A DNA stretch of 64,000 nucleotides from Pseudorasbora parva (lineage: Eukaryota; Chordata; Actinopteri; Cypriniformes; Gobionidae), in contig NC_090174.1 of assembly GCF_024679245.1 (NCBI RefSeq), positions 49,301,974 to 49,365,973 of the forward strand, in the 5' to 3' direction. Both the position numbers and the translations under genes were made by a program. Below the pieces are notes generated by a model. It was given only the letters and a program-made list of their open reading frames with translations. It had not been told where the DNA came from and did not search any database. This document shows positions 48,906-59,029 of this stretch, piece by piece (position 1 is the first letter of the stretch; every line of letters starts with the position of its first letter).

Positions 48906-50127
48906 GTTATTCCATGAAGAAATTTCACATCCACTCTCTTTGAGGCATTCATTAAAAATTAATTCACGAATTAGTGATGTCTGATTCCTGAATGAATTGT
49001 TCACACTTTTCAGTGAATCGACTAGAATAAAATTCTCATTTGCACATTAAAAATCGTATTATTGTCAGTGATTGGTTCTTGATTATGACACAAATGAGAT
49101 TGGAGAGATACAAAACATTTAATCCTCAAATTAACATTTAATGCTCAAACATTTTTTAGACGAAAGAAAATAATGCAGGTTAGAACACGAGGTTGATCTA
49201 TGGGGGTGAACTATGCCTTTAAAAGAAACAGAATTACCATAATGCATTTCTCCTTTGCCATACACTCTTCTGCCCTGCTTATTATCCAGCCGTTTATAAT
49301 GCTTAACAACTTTCCTCGCATACAGAATAACTTTGCTGTCCTTTCTACTTCTCATCTGCTTTAACATAACTAATCCTCTTAACGCCTGTGAAAGTCCTGT
49401 TCAGTGCATTTGTGTTTGCGTATAATTGCGTGAGACCACGTGCACACGCGGTTTGCTTGTCTGCGGCTCATTGTTGGGCATAGCCAAGTGTTTAGGCTAG
49501 ATCGCTGTCTGACTCAAACTGAGTAAATAATGACAAAACGCTCATGCTATTCAGAGAAATGACATTGCGCTTCCAGAAGAGACAGAGAGGGACTGTGACT
49601 GATTCTTTTTTCCTTGCTCTCGTTCTCCATAACATTATTTATCTCTCGTTTTCTGACTGGCCGCCCCCTCTCTCTCTCCCCGCTCCCCGTAGACGTATGC
49701 CATCTCTGCAATAAAGTATTGTCTGTTGGTTTATTGATTCATTTACTGCTTCTAGAACATTCTTTTTGAAGGAGGAAAGGGTCAGACAGCAGCACATCCA
49801 TCAAGCGGCCGATTGGGCGAGTGTAATTGAACTCATTTTGGGGGTGTCATAACAAGGATGGGGGGGGGGGGGGGGATATTTGGCCCTTGTTGATCTGAGG
49901 TCAAAGGGCAACTTGGAGCATTTAGAGAGGTTGTGATCTAACTGTGTGCGTTCGTTCACAAGAGAAGAGAAGAGAAAGCAATCTGGAAGAGTTTCCTGTC
50001 ATTCAAGGAAATGGATTTTGCAGGCTTGAAGCTTAGTGTGTGTGTATGTGTGTATCACAGAGCAAGGCTTTTCGCTCTCGACACAGTTTCCTCTACTTTG
50101 TAGTGTATTTAGCCCAAAGCTGCCCTC
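48906..50127. other. Intronic sequence with a poly-G run, no gene
   Basis: A 16-base G run sits at 49860-49875, and the surroundings are AT-rich. A 78-codon frame at 49131-49367 on the - strand resembles nothing known. Confidence 0.45.
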
Positions 50128-50130
50128 TTA

Positions 50131-50929
50131 GGCCCTGTTTACACCTGGTATTAAGATGCGTTTTAGTCGATCGAATCACACGTAGATGAGGGAAACGTAC
50201 TTTTTACACCATGGTGTTTTAAAACGTCTGTTTTGTCCATGTTCAACCACTTATGTCCTGATTTCTTCAAAGATAAGGGTCTATGGGCGAGTAAAGGAAT
50301 GGAATTTTTCAGATCTTTCTATCAAATGGACAAAACAAGCTCAAGCAATTTACACATGAACGCACTGGAGACAATGAAACAGAGAGAGCATCAGCTTTCT
50401 TTTCTGCTCTGACAGCCACAAGACCATGCCGAACACGGTGAGTCGTGTTAAAAATCAGGGGTGAGGCTTGGTACGTTTTTCATCTTCAAACCATACTTGA
50501 GTCTCCAGCCGACAAAAGCTTCAATCCCGCCTGTTTAGTGCTTCCCATAATGTTTAGACATTAGGTCAGTAGGCAGAGATTAGACGGTCTTTAGTGGCTG
50601 TTCGAATGCTTCCAACCACATGAGCATTTACGCAACGAAAGCAATCCGGTCTAATGCGTTTTCGACTACAAAACTTTTTACACCCAAGCTCAAAACTTTT
50701 TACACCTTGTTTACACCTGTAAACATTAAACCACATTTTCTGTCTCAGATGGCACACAATGACTGTTATGAGCATTAAAAAAACCAGTGCCCCATAACAC
50801 TTACAGGAGATTTCAGACAACTCTTGCCCATTTTTGTACGATATGCATTAGACTGTTATTCTAAGGGTAATTTTCCACTTTTGATCCAATCGACCAAAAT
50901 GCTTCCTAATACCAGGTGTAAACAGGGCC
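50131..50929. mobile_element. Harbinger-type MITE with TTA target duplication
   Basis: GGCCCTGTTTACACCTGGTA at the left and ATACCAGGTGTAAACAGGGC at the right are near-perfect inverted repeats of about 22 bp. TTA lies directly outside both ends (50128-50130 and 50930-50932); a 3-bp TWA duplication is typical of PIF/Harbinger elements. The 800-bp interior has no intact protein. Confidence 0.85.
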
Positions 50930-51113
50930 TTATATGGGAAAAGATTGTCTAATTGTCATGTCATCAGCGACTAATCACAGGTCGTCTGGTTTTTGGGCTG
51001 TTTAGGAGTGTGTAAACACAAAATTAATGAGAGCACGATAATGATCTCACCAAAATACAGATTATTTCCTAGCATATTGATGCTTGTTGATCCCTTATAT
51101 ACGTCTCTATACC

Positions 51114-51252
51114 CAGTCTAATGCATATTGCACAAAAAAGGGCAAGAGCTGGCTGAAATCTCCTGTAACAAGTGTTATGGTGCAGTTTTTTTTTTAATGC
51201 ATGCTCATAATGGCCTTTGTGTGCCATCTGAGACAGAAACTGTGGTTTAATG
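51114..51252 (-). repeat. Inverted copy of the internal part of the Harbinger-type MITE
   Basis: Bases 51114-51252 are a diverged reverse complement of 50724-50861 (shared words: GCAAGAGcTGgCTGAAATCT, GTGTGCCATCTGAGACAG). The copy lies outside the element's right end. It is either a second element of the family truncated at both ends or a local inverted duplication. Confidence 0.8.
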
Positions 51253-51914
51253 ATTCTGCAATGCTACAGAGCTTTTTATCCATTGTTCTCAGTTTCTTTC
51301 TAACACTCGCACTAATTCACAGACACCAAGTTATTCACTGATTGTATTAAGATGCATTGTCTACCGGCTGTTACTATTGTTTTCCACAGTAAACCTTATT
51401 TAATGGGCTTCTGTTGCTTTAATTTCCTGTGCAGATCAAGCACTCGAGTTCATACTGTGGATGTGATTACAGAGAGGAAAGCCTTTAAATTGTTGATATC
51501 TTTTGAGGTATTTTATGTACATTGAACAGAAGGCACTCCAGGGAAACTAATTTTAATAAGTCATTTAATCTATAGATTACGAAGATAGAAATTATACATC
51601 ACCTATTTTTTTTATTTTATAATATTATATTATAATTTATTTATTTCAGTATTCAGATAAAAAAAAAAAAATAATAATAATAATCCAGTGTTTGGTTAAT
51701 GTTAGATTTAAGCATTCCATGTTCCTCATGTTACCCCTCATGTTGTCCCAAACCTGCATGACTTTTGTTAATCTTCGGATCATAAATGAAGATCTTTTTA
51801 ATGACGTCTCAGAGGCTTCCTTCCCTTTGTTGACAACACTTTGATGCTTCAGAAGGTAAAATAGAATGTAAAACTAATCAATATGAATTGATTGGTTTAG
51901 CGGTTTAATCTCAA

Positions 51915-52245
51915 ACACGAGAACCTCATTAGTTCTTGCAGAAGCTCAAATTTGCTGTGTAACAAAAGAATGAAACTCACGGTTCTTGCAGAAGCTCAGA
52001 CGTCCTGTGTAAAACAAGAATGAACATCAGTGGTTTTTGCAGAAGCTCAAACATGCTGTTTAACACAATAATAAACTTCATTGGTTCTGGCAGAAGCTCA
52101 AATGTGCTGTGTAACATGACAATGAAGCTCAATGGTTCTAGCAGAAGCTCAGATGTGCTGCGTAATGCGAGAATGAACCTCATTTGTTCCTGCAGAAACT
52201 CAAACGTGCTGTTTAACATTAGAATGAACCTCATTGGTTCTTACA
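51915..52245. repeat. Minisatellite, ~51-bp unit, six cores
   Basis: The core GCAGAAgCTCA starts at 51938, 51988, 52039, 52090, 52141 and 52192, giving periods of 50, 51, 51, 51 and 51. A consensus unit contains AATGAACCTCATTGGTTCTT then GCAGAAGCTCAAATGTGCTG. Since 51 is a multiple of three, frames stay open on both strands (81 and 85 codons). These products look like repeat translation rather than genes. Confidence 0.9.
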
Positions 52246-52296
52246 CGTCAAGCAAACATGCTTGAGCTTCTGTTTAGCAAGTTTAGAAGAGATTGT

Positions 52297-53306
52297 GGGC
52301 TCTATTTTAACGATCTGTAACGCAAGTGTCAAAGCGCAAAGCGCAAGTAACTTTGTGGGCGGGTCTCGGCGCTGTTGCTATTTTCCCGGCGGGATAAATG
52401 ACTCTTGCACCCGGCGCAAATCTAAAATGGGTTGGTCTGAAGTAGCTTCATTATTCATAGGCGTGGTTTGGGCGTAACGTGAATAAACCAATCAGAGCTT
52501 CATCCAACATTCCCTTTAAAAGCAGGTGCGCAAGTTCCATTATGGATTGCTATTATTATGGCGTATTTACCAGGCGCACGCCAGGAGCGGTTCACAGCCG
52601 AGGAGACTGATGTTCTTGTAATAGCAGTGAAAGACAGAAAACTTGTGTTGTATGCGGGATGGGAGAAACCCACCCAAAATAGCGTCGGTTAAACAGTTTT
52701 TCAGTCGATTTTTTTTTTCCTGGTTCTTGACGGACAAACCAATTTGTCAGATGTCCTTATATACATATATGTCTTGCCACTATTGGGCAAACAGGTCTGA
52801 TCCTTAATTACCACATTAAGCCTGAATAATTTGTAAGCTAGATTTATGTCTATTTTTTCACATCTTCGCACACCACAATGATTTCCGTCATCTCGTGTTA
52901 ATATTTTTTTTAGTGTAACAATTTATGATTTGCAAAAATAACTGTTGCATCTTCGTAGATTACATGAGCAAAGTGTATGCGCGTTGTGCACGCTATACAT
53001 TATGGTCAAGCATGCGCCCTTAAAATAGCATAATGAACAACGCACAACACGCCACTGACCTTAGACTAGGTTTTTTTTGGTCAGTGGCGCAACTGTTTAA
53101 TGGAACAGCAAAATAGCACCATAGATTTGTTTGCGCCGGAACACGCCTCCTTTTTTTGTGCTGAACCGCCCAGGGAGCGCAAGTTCATTCACTAGTTTAG
53201 CGACGTGCTTCTGTGGAGGGAAAAGCGCACTTTGCGCGGGTGCAAAATAGGAATGACACATGCGTCGGTGTACAAAGTCAATTGCGCTGGGTGCAAGATA
53301 GGGCCC
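52297..53306 (+). mobile_element. ~1-kb element with GGGC(T/C)CTAT ends, Harbinger-like
   Basis: The left end GGGCTCTATTTTAACG corresponds to the inverse of the right end GCAAGATAGGGCCC. The interior is rich in GCGCAA and GCGCAAG words near both ends (52330-52420 and 53130-53300), a subterminal pattern typical of this fish family. It carries a Myb/SANT-like remnant, as PIF/Harbinger elements do. The superfamily call is an inference. Confidence 0.7.
52558..52692 (+). pseudogene. Myb/SANT-like DNA-binding protein remnant of the Harbinger-like element
   Basis: A 44-codon frame starting at ATG 52558 contains RQERFTAEETDVLVIAVKDR and a Trp-bearing YAGWEKPTQNS segment, then ends at TAA 52690. The RF(T/S)..E...L...V pattern is that of the N-terminal Myb/SANT-like domain in the second protein of Harbinger elements, which in known systems helps transposase bind DNA. 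The rest of the domain is gone, so this is a fragment. Confidence 0.6.
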
Positions 53307-54078
53307 TGTGTCTCTTAAGAAAATTTTGGACTAAACTGCTTAATTCATATGGATTTTACAATCTCTTAATGAGCTTTTTGAAGCGTCAGTGTCACTCGGG
53401 TAGCTGTCTAGGGAGGGACAGACATCTTTCAGGTTAAATGTTCTTCATTTGTATAATAGATACATATAAAATAAAATATTTCAAGTATATCATCAAGACC
53501 CTATAAAACAGTGCCATGAAAACAGTAATTATTGCACATCTTTGTTTAAAGTGTTGAGAAAAAGTAAAGTGGGATAGTAAATGGGATAGTAAAGTGTCCA
53601 TCAGATGCGCACTTTAGTACCTTGTTGGAAGCTTTCAGTCATCCAGGTGCACTCTTTTATGAGTACTGTGAACTGCTCTTTTCACCTACTGTTTTCACCT
53701 ATTATTAGTCAGGTGCAGCCTAAATCATGAAATACCTCTTTGTTATAATGGCTTTTTAAAGCATCATATTTTTTTATACTAAAAGATGTTTTTTATGCTA
53801 GTTTTTGTAGGAGGCCAATTGCTATACTGCCCCCTGTTGTTGTGGAGGATGTGTGAATAGACATTGAAACCTGGTAGACTGAGCCGTTGCTATGGAGAGA
53901 TGGGCAAAGAGGATACTTTAAATGGATTGCTTATGCAGTATTGTGGTTTAAGAGAAGTTGTAGAAGATAAAACCTGTCTCTGGGCAGTAGTGCTAGTACT
54001 AAAATCTTTGATCTTCCTTGATTTTAGAATGTCTCTCTCTCGCTCATGCAACATCTGTCTTTCTCTTTTTCTCAACAG
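53307..54078. other. End of the large intron, with branch/acceptor region
   Basis: It contains the 71-bp dispersed repeat 53880..53950 and a short tandem of GGGATAGTAAA words near 53570. The final 40 bp are pyrimidine-rich (TTCTCTTTTTCTCAACAG) and serve as the 3' splice site for the exon at 54079. Confidence 0.6.
53880..53950 (+). repeat. 71-bp repeat, copy 1
   Basis: It begins TGAGCCGTTGCTATGGAGAG and ends GCAGTATTGTGGTTTA. It matches 57480-57550 with one difference (AATGGATT against AATGAATT). This copy ends 128 bp before the TMEM132 exon. Confidence 0.95.
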
Positions 54079-54262
54079 ACTTGATGGTTCCTTCTATGAG
54101 ATCATGTGGGTGGACTTTGAGATTGACAATTTCATCAACCTGCGGTCATCGCAGTCCATCCGCTGGCAGATAGAGTATCCCTCCACCGGAGCATCTGCTG
54201 AAGTCACTTCCACTGTATATATCAGCCAGAGAGACCTACAGGGTATTGTACCCATTGCTGAG
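54079..54262 (+). CDS. tmem132: TMEM132-family internal coding exon (downstream exon)
   Basis: This 184-bp exon follows a strong acceptor (CTCAACAG) and ends at GAG before a GTGAGA donor, phase 0. Base 54079 completes the Lys codon begun at 175-176, and 61 further codons follow. The peptide contains FYEIMWVDFEIDNFINLRSS, then IRWQIEYPS, then VYISQRDLQGIVPIAE. The WQ(I/V)EYP and (S)Q(R/K)DL.GIVP(L/I) motifs are, as I know the family, in the TMEM132 ectodomain shortly before a conserved DTEI stretch, which should begin the next exon beyond this window. This pattern is closer to B/C/D-type members than to A or E, but I do not assign a letter. A longer frame over 53864..54322 is just this exon read into both introns. 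Confidence 0.8.
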
Positions 54263-55714
54263 GTGAGAACGCATCATTCACACAGCCTTATCTCAATGTT
54301 TTCTAGCATTATCCTTAGGTAATATGTATTTATTCCCAAATACTTCACCAATGTTTTTTTCTTTAATTCATAGATAAAAATTGTAGAAATTTCTGTGATA
54401 TTTTGAACAACAAAATAAATCATATTTCATTTCATAAATATAGTCCCTTTTAAACAGGGATAATGGAAATTATTTAAATATCAATAAAAATACACACGTC
54501 CTTTAACAGAACACTTAAACAAGTTTATCTGACAGAAGGTCCTGAAAATGCATTTAGATTTCAGCTTTGAATAACATTCTAGTCCTTTCCCTTCTGGAGC
54601 CTGAATTCCCATTGAATAAAACTGATGCTTACAGCATTTTATGGTTAATTTACATATTTTTCATGACAATTAAGCAAAACTCATTTATTTATTTATTTTA
54701 AAAAGTCACATTGAGTCAGTTCCCTAGCCAGAGTTCTCCGTTAACTCCAGCACCTGTTAGTCTCGCAGCGGAAGAGTTTTGTCTCCATCCAACAGTCAGG
54801 TCCATTTTTGGACCTGGAGATGATACCGTCTAACTGACATATAAAGCAACCCGCAACAGTTTGTTGTGTTTTGAAATGTGCTATTTAGGGACAGGCAGTG
54901 CTGAATTTTGATGATGAAATTTTATCACTCAACAAAATCATCCACATGAACTGTGCTTTAAGCAAGTGGGGATTGTGCTCAATAGGGATTTAAGTCTTTC
55001 AGTCTTCTAGACAAGCAGCCTCCTGTGGTTCTGTGTGATATGAGCAACAATACTTTGTCATGTCAGAACCATAGGACGCAAAGAACGCTTATAGCAAATA
55101 GACAGCAGCAGCTATCTTTGTGCTCTCCAAAACACAGCATGAGCAGTCAATAGTGAAGATGAAAGAGATGTAGGGGTATGTTTGGCTCAAAGTTATAGCT
55201 GGTCTGAGGAATTTCCTCTGTAAAATGCCCGCCTTGTTGACCGCATTAAATACAGACTACTAAATCTTAATTTATCTTTATCTTCTTTTTATTTGTGTAT
55301 TTTTAATGCCTTTACATATTGATGAGAGATATTATTGAGTTGACGGGAAATAATAATATGAAAAAGAGAGGAGAAGAGGACCAGGACATGATGTGGTCCT
55401 AAGTGTCAACTGCATCAACACTTGTGATAACCACTAGGCCACGACCTAAACACTTCTTCTTTTGACCTTCAGATAGGTCAGGTCATGTGTTCCTCCCTTG
55501 CTGTTTGGAGCTCCATGAGACATGTTCCTTCAGCAGGGGGGAGAGGTGACTCTCACAGCCCCAAACTGGGCTCTCCTGCTGTGGTACATGATTCCAGCCA
55601 AACCCATCAGCTTTCTCTCACCATGGAGCCTCTCGCAGTGTTGAATGGCTGTTTCCACTGTGGGGCAAAGTCATAGAGATGCGGGAAGATAAGAGTGTAT
55701 TTTTCAGTAAAAAA

Positions 55715-55722
55715 AAAAAATA

Positions 55723-55766
<44 letters not shown>

Positions 55767-55798
55767 TAAATAAATAAATATATATAATAAAAAAGCAA
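55715..55798. repeat. (AAT)n microsatellite with poly-A start
   Basis: A run of A at 55709-55720 is followed by about 15 AAT units, then AAAT-type repeats. Confidence 0.95.
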
Positions 55799-55955
55799 TA
55801 AATACTTTTATTTACAAAATAAATGCAGCCATGGAGACTTCTTCCAAATACATTTACATTTTTATACCCATAAAAAATTTATATAAAAATATATAAGGTA
55901 TTTACATTTTTATGTACATATATAAAACATATCTAGAGTAAAAATGTGACAACAC

Positions 55956-56210
55956 TTTAAAATAAGGTCCCGTTAGTTAATACTTCAATGCAACTAACAC
56001 AGAACAATACATTTTTGTTAACGTCAGTTCATAAAAATTCAGCGTATTGTTTGGTCATGTTAGCGTAGGTCTGTTTAATATTATTTACAGATTTGAATTA
56101 TGTATTAGTAAATGTTTAAGTTAACATTTAGCTAAAATGAAAAGCTTTAAATGTTTTTAAATTAATTGTTAATGTTAAATAATGTAGTTTAAATAATGTT
56201 AACAAATTAA
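55956..56210 (+). repeat. Fragment related to the GTAACACTTTAGAATAA MITE
   Basis: CACTTTAAAATAAGGTCCCG, TTAGTTAATAC and AAGTTAACATTTAGC-type words match the family seen complete at 37797..38099. The right terminal repeat is missing. Confidence 0.6.
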
Positions 56211-56975
56211 ACCCTTTTGTAAATATTTAAAATAAAAAAATGTGTTTGTATTATTGTATTATAAATGATCTATTACCTTCTATTTTTCTTTCCATCTTCT
56301 CTGAAATCCAGTCAAAACCTCTTAAAGTTAGAGCTTGTTAGAGTCCTTGAGTACCTGTCAGTAAAAAAAGACAGAGACACATGACATCAGAGACTTTCAG
56401 GCAGAAAAGGTCAGAAGATGAAAGGCGGCCCATGCTGGAGTTCTGGACTTCCTTTGGAAGTGGCTCAACACTGATCATTAACAAAGAACACGCACCCACA
56501 CACACGCATACACACACACACAAAGTGAAAAACGATAGGCAAAATGAGGATAATTTTTTTGTAGAAGATTGACTTTATACATCAGTGATGGTAAGTAATG
56601 AACTGTACCACAGATGTCATTTAATTTCTACATCAAAAACTCGCTTTTAAACCCATCCTGTGTAGATTTACCCCATAAATAAACTCTTAACAGGACATAT
56701 TTGTGCTCAGAGTAGCTTTTAGTACTTGGTGAGTTCCAGCAGAGATACGACCTATTAGCAGTAATTTGCCTTGCTGTGTAGACGCTATTTTACCCACAAT
56801 GAGTATGTACTGAAAGAGGCTATTTCGCCCCTCTCCTCTCTTTGGTGTTGAAAGCCAGTTTTAAATTGGATCAGTGTGTCTGTTTCCTTACATCTGAGGT
56901 GCTGTGTAATTCTGCTTTGGGCTTGTTAGGGTGTTTTAAGCCCCAGACGGTGATACCTCCAGGCCATTTCCTTAG

Positions 56976-56977
<2 letters not shown>

Positions 56978-57070
<93 letters not shown>
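56978..57070. repeat. (CT)n microsatellite
   Basis: A perfect CT tract of about 92 bp. The 122-codon frame across it is not a gene. Confidence 0.98.
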
Positions 57071-57072
<2 letters not shown>

Positions 57073-57289
57073 TACGTCATCAGTTTTTACACTATTTGCC
57101 TCACACTCACCTTTCCCTCTGTGTGTGTTCTGTATGTGAACCCTCTTTCTTATCTTTCTTGCTATGTGTGCGTGTGTTTCATGCAGTTTGATTTGTTCCC
57201 AGCGGAGTGAGCAGAAGCAGTTGAGTGTCTGAGTGGTAATTAATTCTTAATTGGAACACTTGTTTATCTTTGTTGTTTGAAGATTCCAA

Positions 57290-57550
57290 TGAGTTGCTGA
57301 AATACCCAGCGGGCCATGTAGCTACGAGAGGGGCGGGGCTTTCAGCTGCGCTGCTTAATACCAGTCTGCCTGCGTTTGTTTACATTAGGAAAGATAGCAA
57401 GAGCGGGACAAGTGAGCGAGAGAGGGAGTGTGCAATGCTTAATAGCGGTCGTATTTGAAATTACAAATTTGCACGGCGATGAGCCGTTGCTATGGAGAGA
57501 TGGGCAAAGAGGATACTTTAAATGAATTGCTTATGCAGTATTGTGGTTTA
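57290..57550 (+). repeat. Dispersed repeat containing the second 71-bp copy
   Basis: Bases 57290-57480 (GGGGCGGGGCTTTCAGCTGC, GTTTGTTTACATTAGG) have the feel of a fish interspersed repeat. The part 57480-57550 repeats 53880-53950 with one mismatch. The left border is approximate. Confidence 0.6.
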
Positions 57551-57817
57551 TTTCGATTACTGTTTCATGTTGTGTGAATGATTAATGGGTAATAGCAATT
57601 GAGATATATGGAAATATAAAGACAATCACAGCATGAGCGATTGAGGGGGATGGATGCGTTTCATGACGAATCAGGGCAGTAGAGAAGACTTCGGAAATGA
57701 GGAGGCAACATCTTGTATGCGAGATTGGGCTTTTCAGAATGTAAATTTGTGGTTCATTTTTCATTCAATGTTTATACAGTTTCCATATGGCACATGGGAC
57801 ATCATTTTAACTTTGTT

Positions 57818-58101
57818 ACACACACACACATGTCTGGTTCACTATATTTGTTGGGACTCTCCATGTTTTTTATACTGTTCAAACCGTATTTTATATCCCC
57901 CTCCACTGCCCCTGCCCCTAAACCTACTCATCACAGGAAACATTCTGCATTTTTACTTTCTCAAAAAACTCATCCTGTATGATTTATAAGCCTTTTGAAT
58001 AGTGGGGACCGCTGGCTGGCCCCCACAATATAGGTAATCTCAGGTTTGACTATCCTTATGGGGACATTTGGTCCTCGCAATGTAATATAAAGAAGGACAC
58101 G

Positions 58102-58107
<6 letters not shown>
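57818..58107 (+). repeat. Dispersed fish repeat (GTCTGGTTCACTATATTTGT...)
   Basis: The phrases GTCTGGTTCACTATATTTGT, CCCCTGCCCCTAAACCTACT, CATCACAGGAAACATTCTGC and CTTATGGGGACATTTGGTCC belong to a repeat that is very frequent in cyprinids. Its 3' end runs into a CA tract at 58105-58133. Overlapping frames of about 100 codons are shadows. Confidence 0.75.
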
Positions 58108-58133
<26 letters not shown>

Positions 58134-58137
<4 letters not shown>

Positions 58138-58866
58138 GATATATACTGTAATATATCTTGAGCAAAATAAGCCAGCTGACATTCAGAATTTTATTTTGAA
58201 TGCATACAAATGTATTTTATGTCTTTTAAGTTTGTCAAGAGATTTAAAGCACCTTTTTTGAAGAGTGTGCATGTGCGAAGGTGCTCTGGTACGCTGTAGT
58301 ACAAGCCTATATGAATCTGGAAATAAAGCTAAATTTATAGCAAAAAATTCTAGCTTGAATTTGATTTCATAATAATTCATTAAAAGCTGTTATTATTCCA
58401 CCACCTGTGTGACTTTATTAACCAACGTGGTTGAACGACAGATTTGCGACCGTATGGTTTCGGGAAGCTATCTTGACTAGCTAGTTGATTTCTTCAACCC
58501 TGCAACATACTACTATAGCAGTGAGTTACATCGTTGTATGGGAAACGTACCCCAGATCAGTTATTTTGTTGAGAAAAATTACATTTTATGAAGATTTGAC
58601 AACTTTGTATTACAGTGGAATTACACTGATGTGTTTTTATAGGTGGCATCAATTATTCATTCACTTGGAAGTGATAAGTGATTTAATTAAATGTAGAATT
58701 ATGTGTAAGTAACACTATTATTATTTGTTTTTCAAACTGAATATTTTATGAAAGGTAAAGAAGTGCAAAGTTAGCTGTTTGAGCTGACAATTGTGTGAAA
58801 AAATATTCTGAACTGCTTTTAGGGACAGTATTAACGCTATGAAACCCCTAACATGAATAACCTATA
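58134..58866. other. Intronic sequence, no gene seen
   Basis: AT-rich with only short frames (up to 75 codons) of no known similarity. Confidence 0.45.
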
Positions 58867-59029
58867 TTTTAAAGCTTAGAAACTCAGCTTTTTAATGTGT
58901 TTAACTTGAACCATTTTGATCAACTCTTTTAATGAGTGCTGAGTAGTCCCAAAAAAAACGGAATGTGCCACCTAGCTATGAAAGTACTGCTCAGCACTCA
59001 TTAAAAAGCTGAGTTTCTAAGCTTTAAAA
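58867..59029. repeat. Perfect 31-bp inverted repeat with a second nested pair
   Basis: Bases 58867-58897 and 58999-59029 are exact reverse complements, with ends TTTTAAAGCTTAGAAAC and GTTTCTAAGCTTTAAAA. A second pair, 58927-58947 and 58986-59006, matches at 20 of 21 bases around AGTGCTGAG/CTCAGCACT. The two pairs share bases 58999-59006, so they compete. Confidence 0.9.

Noticed and set aside
51915..52245. CRISPR-like spaced repeat array
   Set aside because: The 51-bp units are tandem and similar along their whole length, with no unique spacers, and the genome is vertebrate. It is a minisatellite.
53864..54322. 152-codon single-exon gene starting upstream of the acceptor
   Set aside because: The extra N-terminal codons come from a dispersed repeat and the pyrimidine tract. 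The coding part begins at the acceptor at 54079 and ends at the GTGAGA donor.
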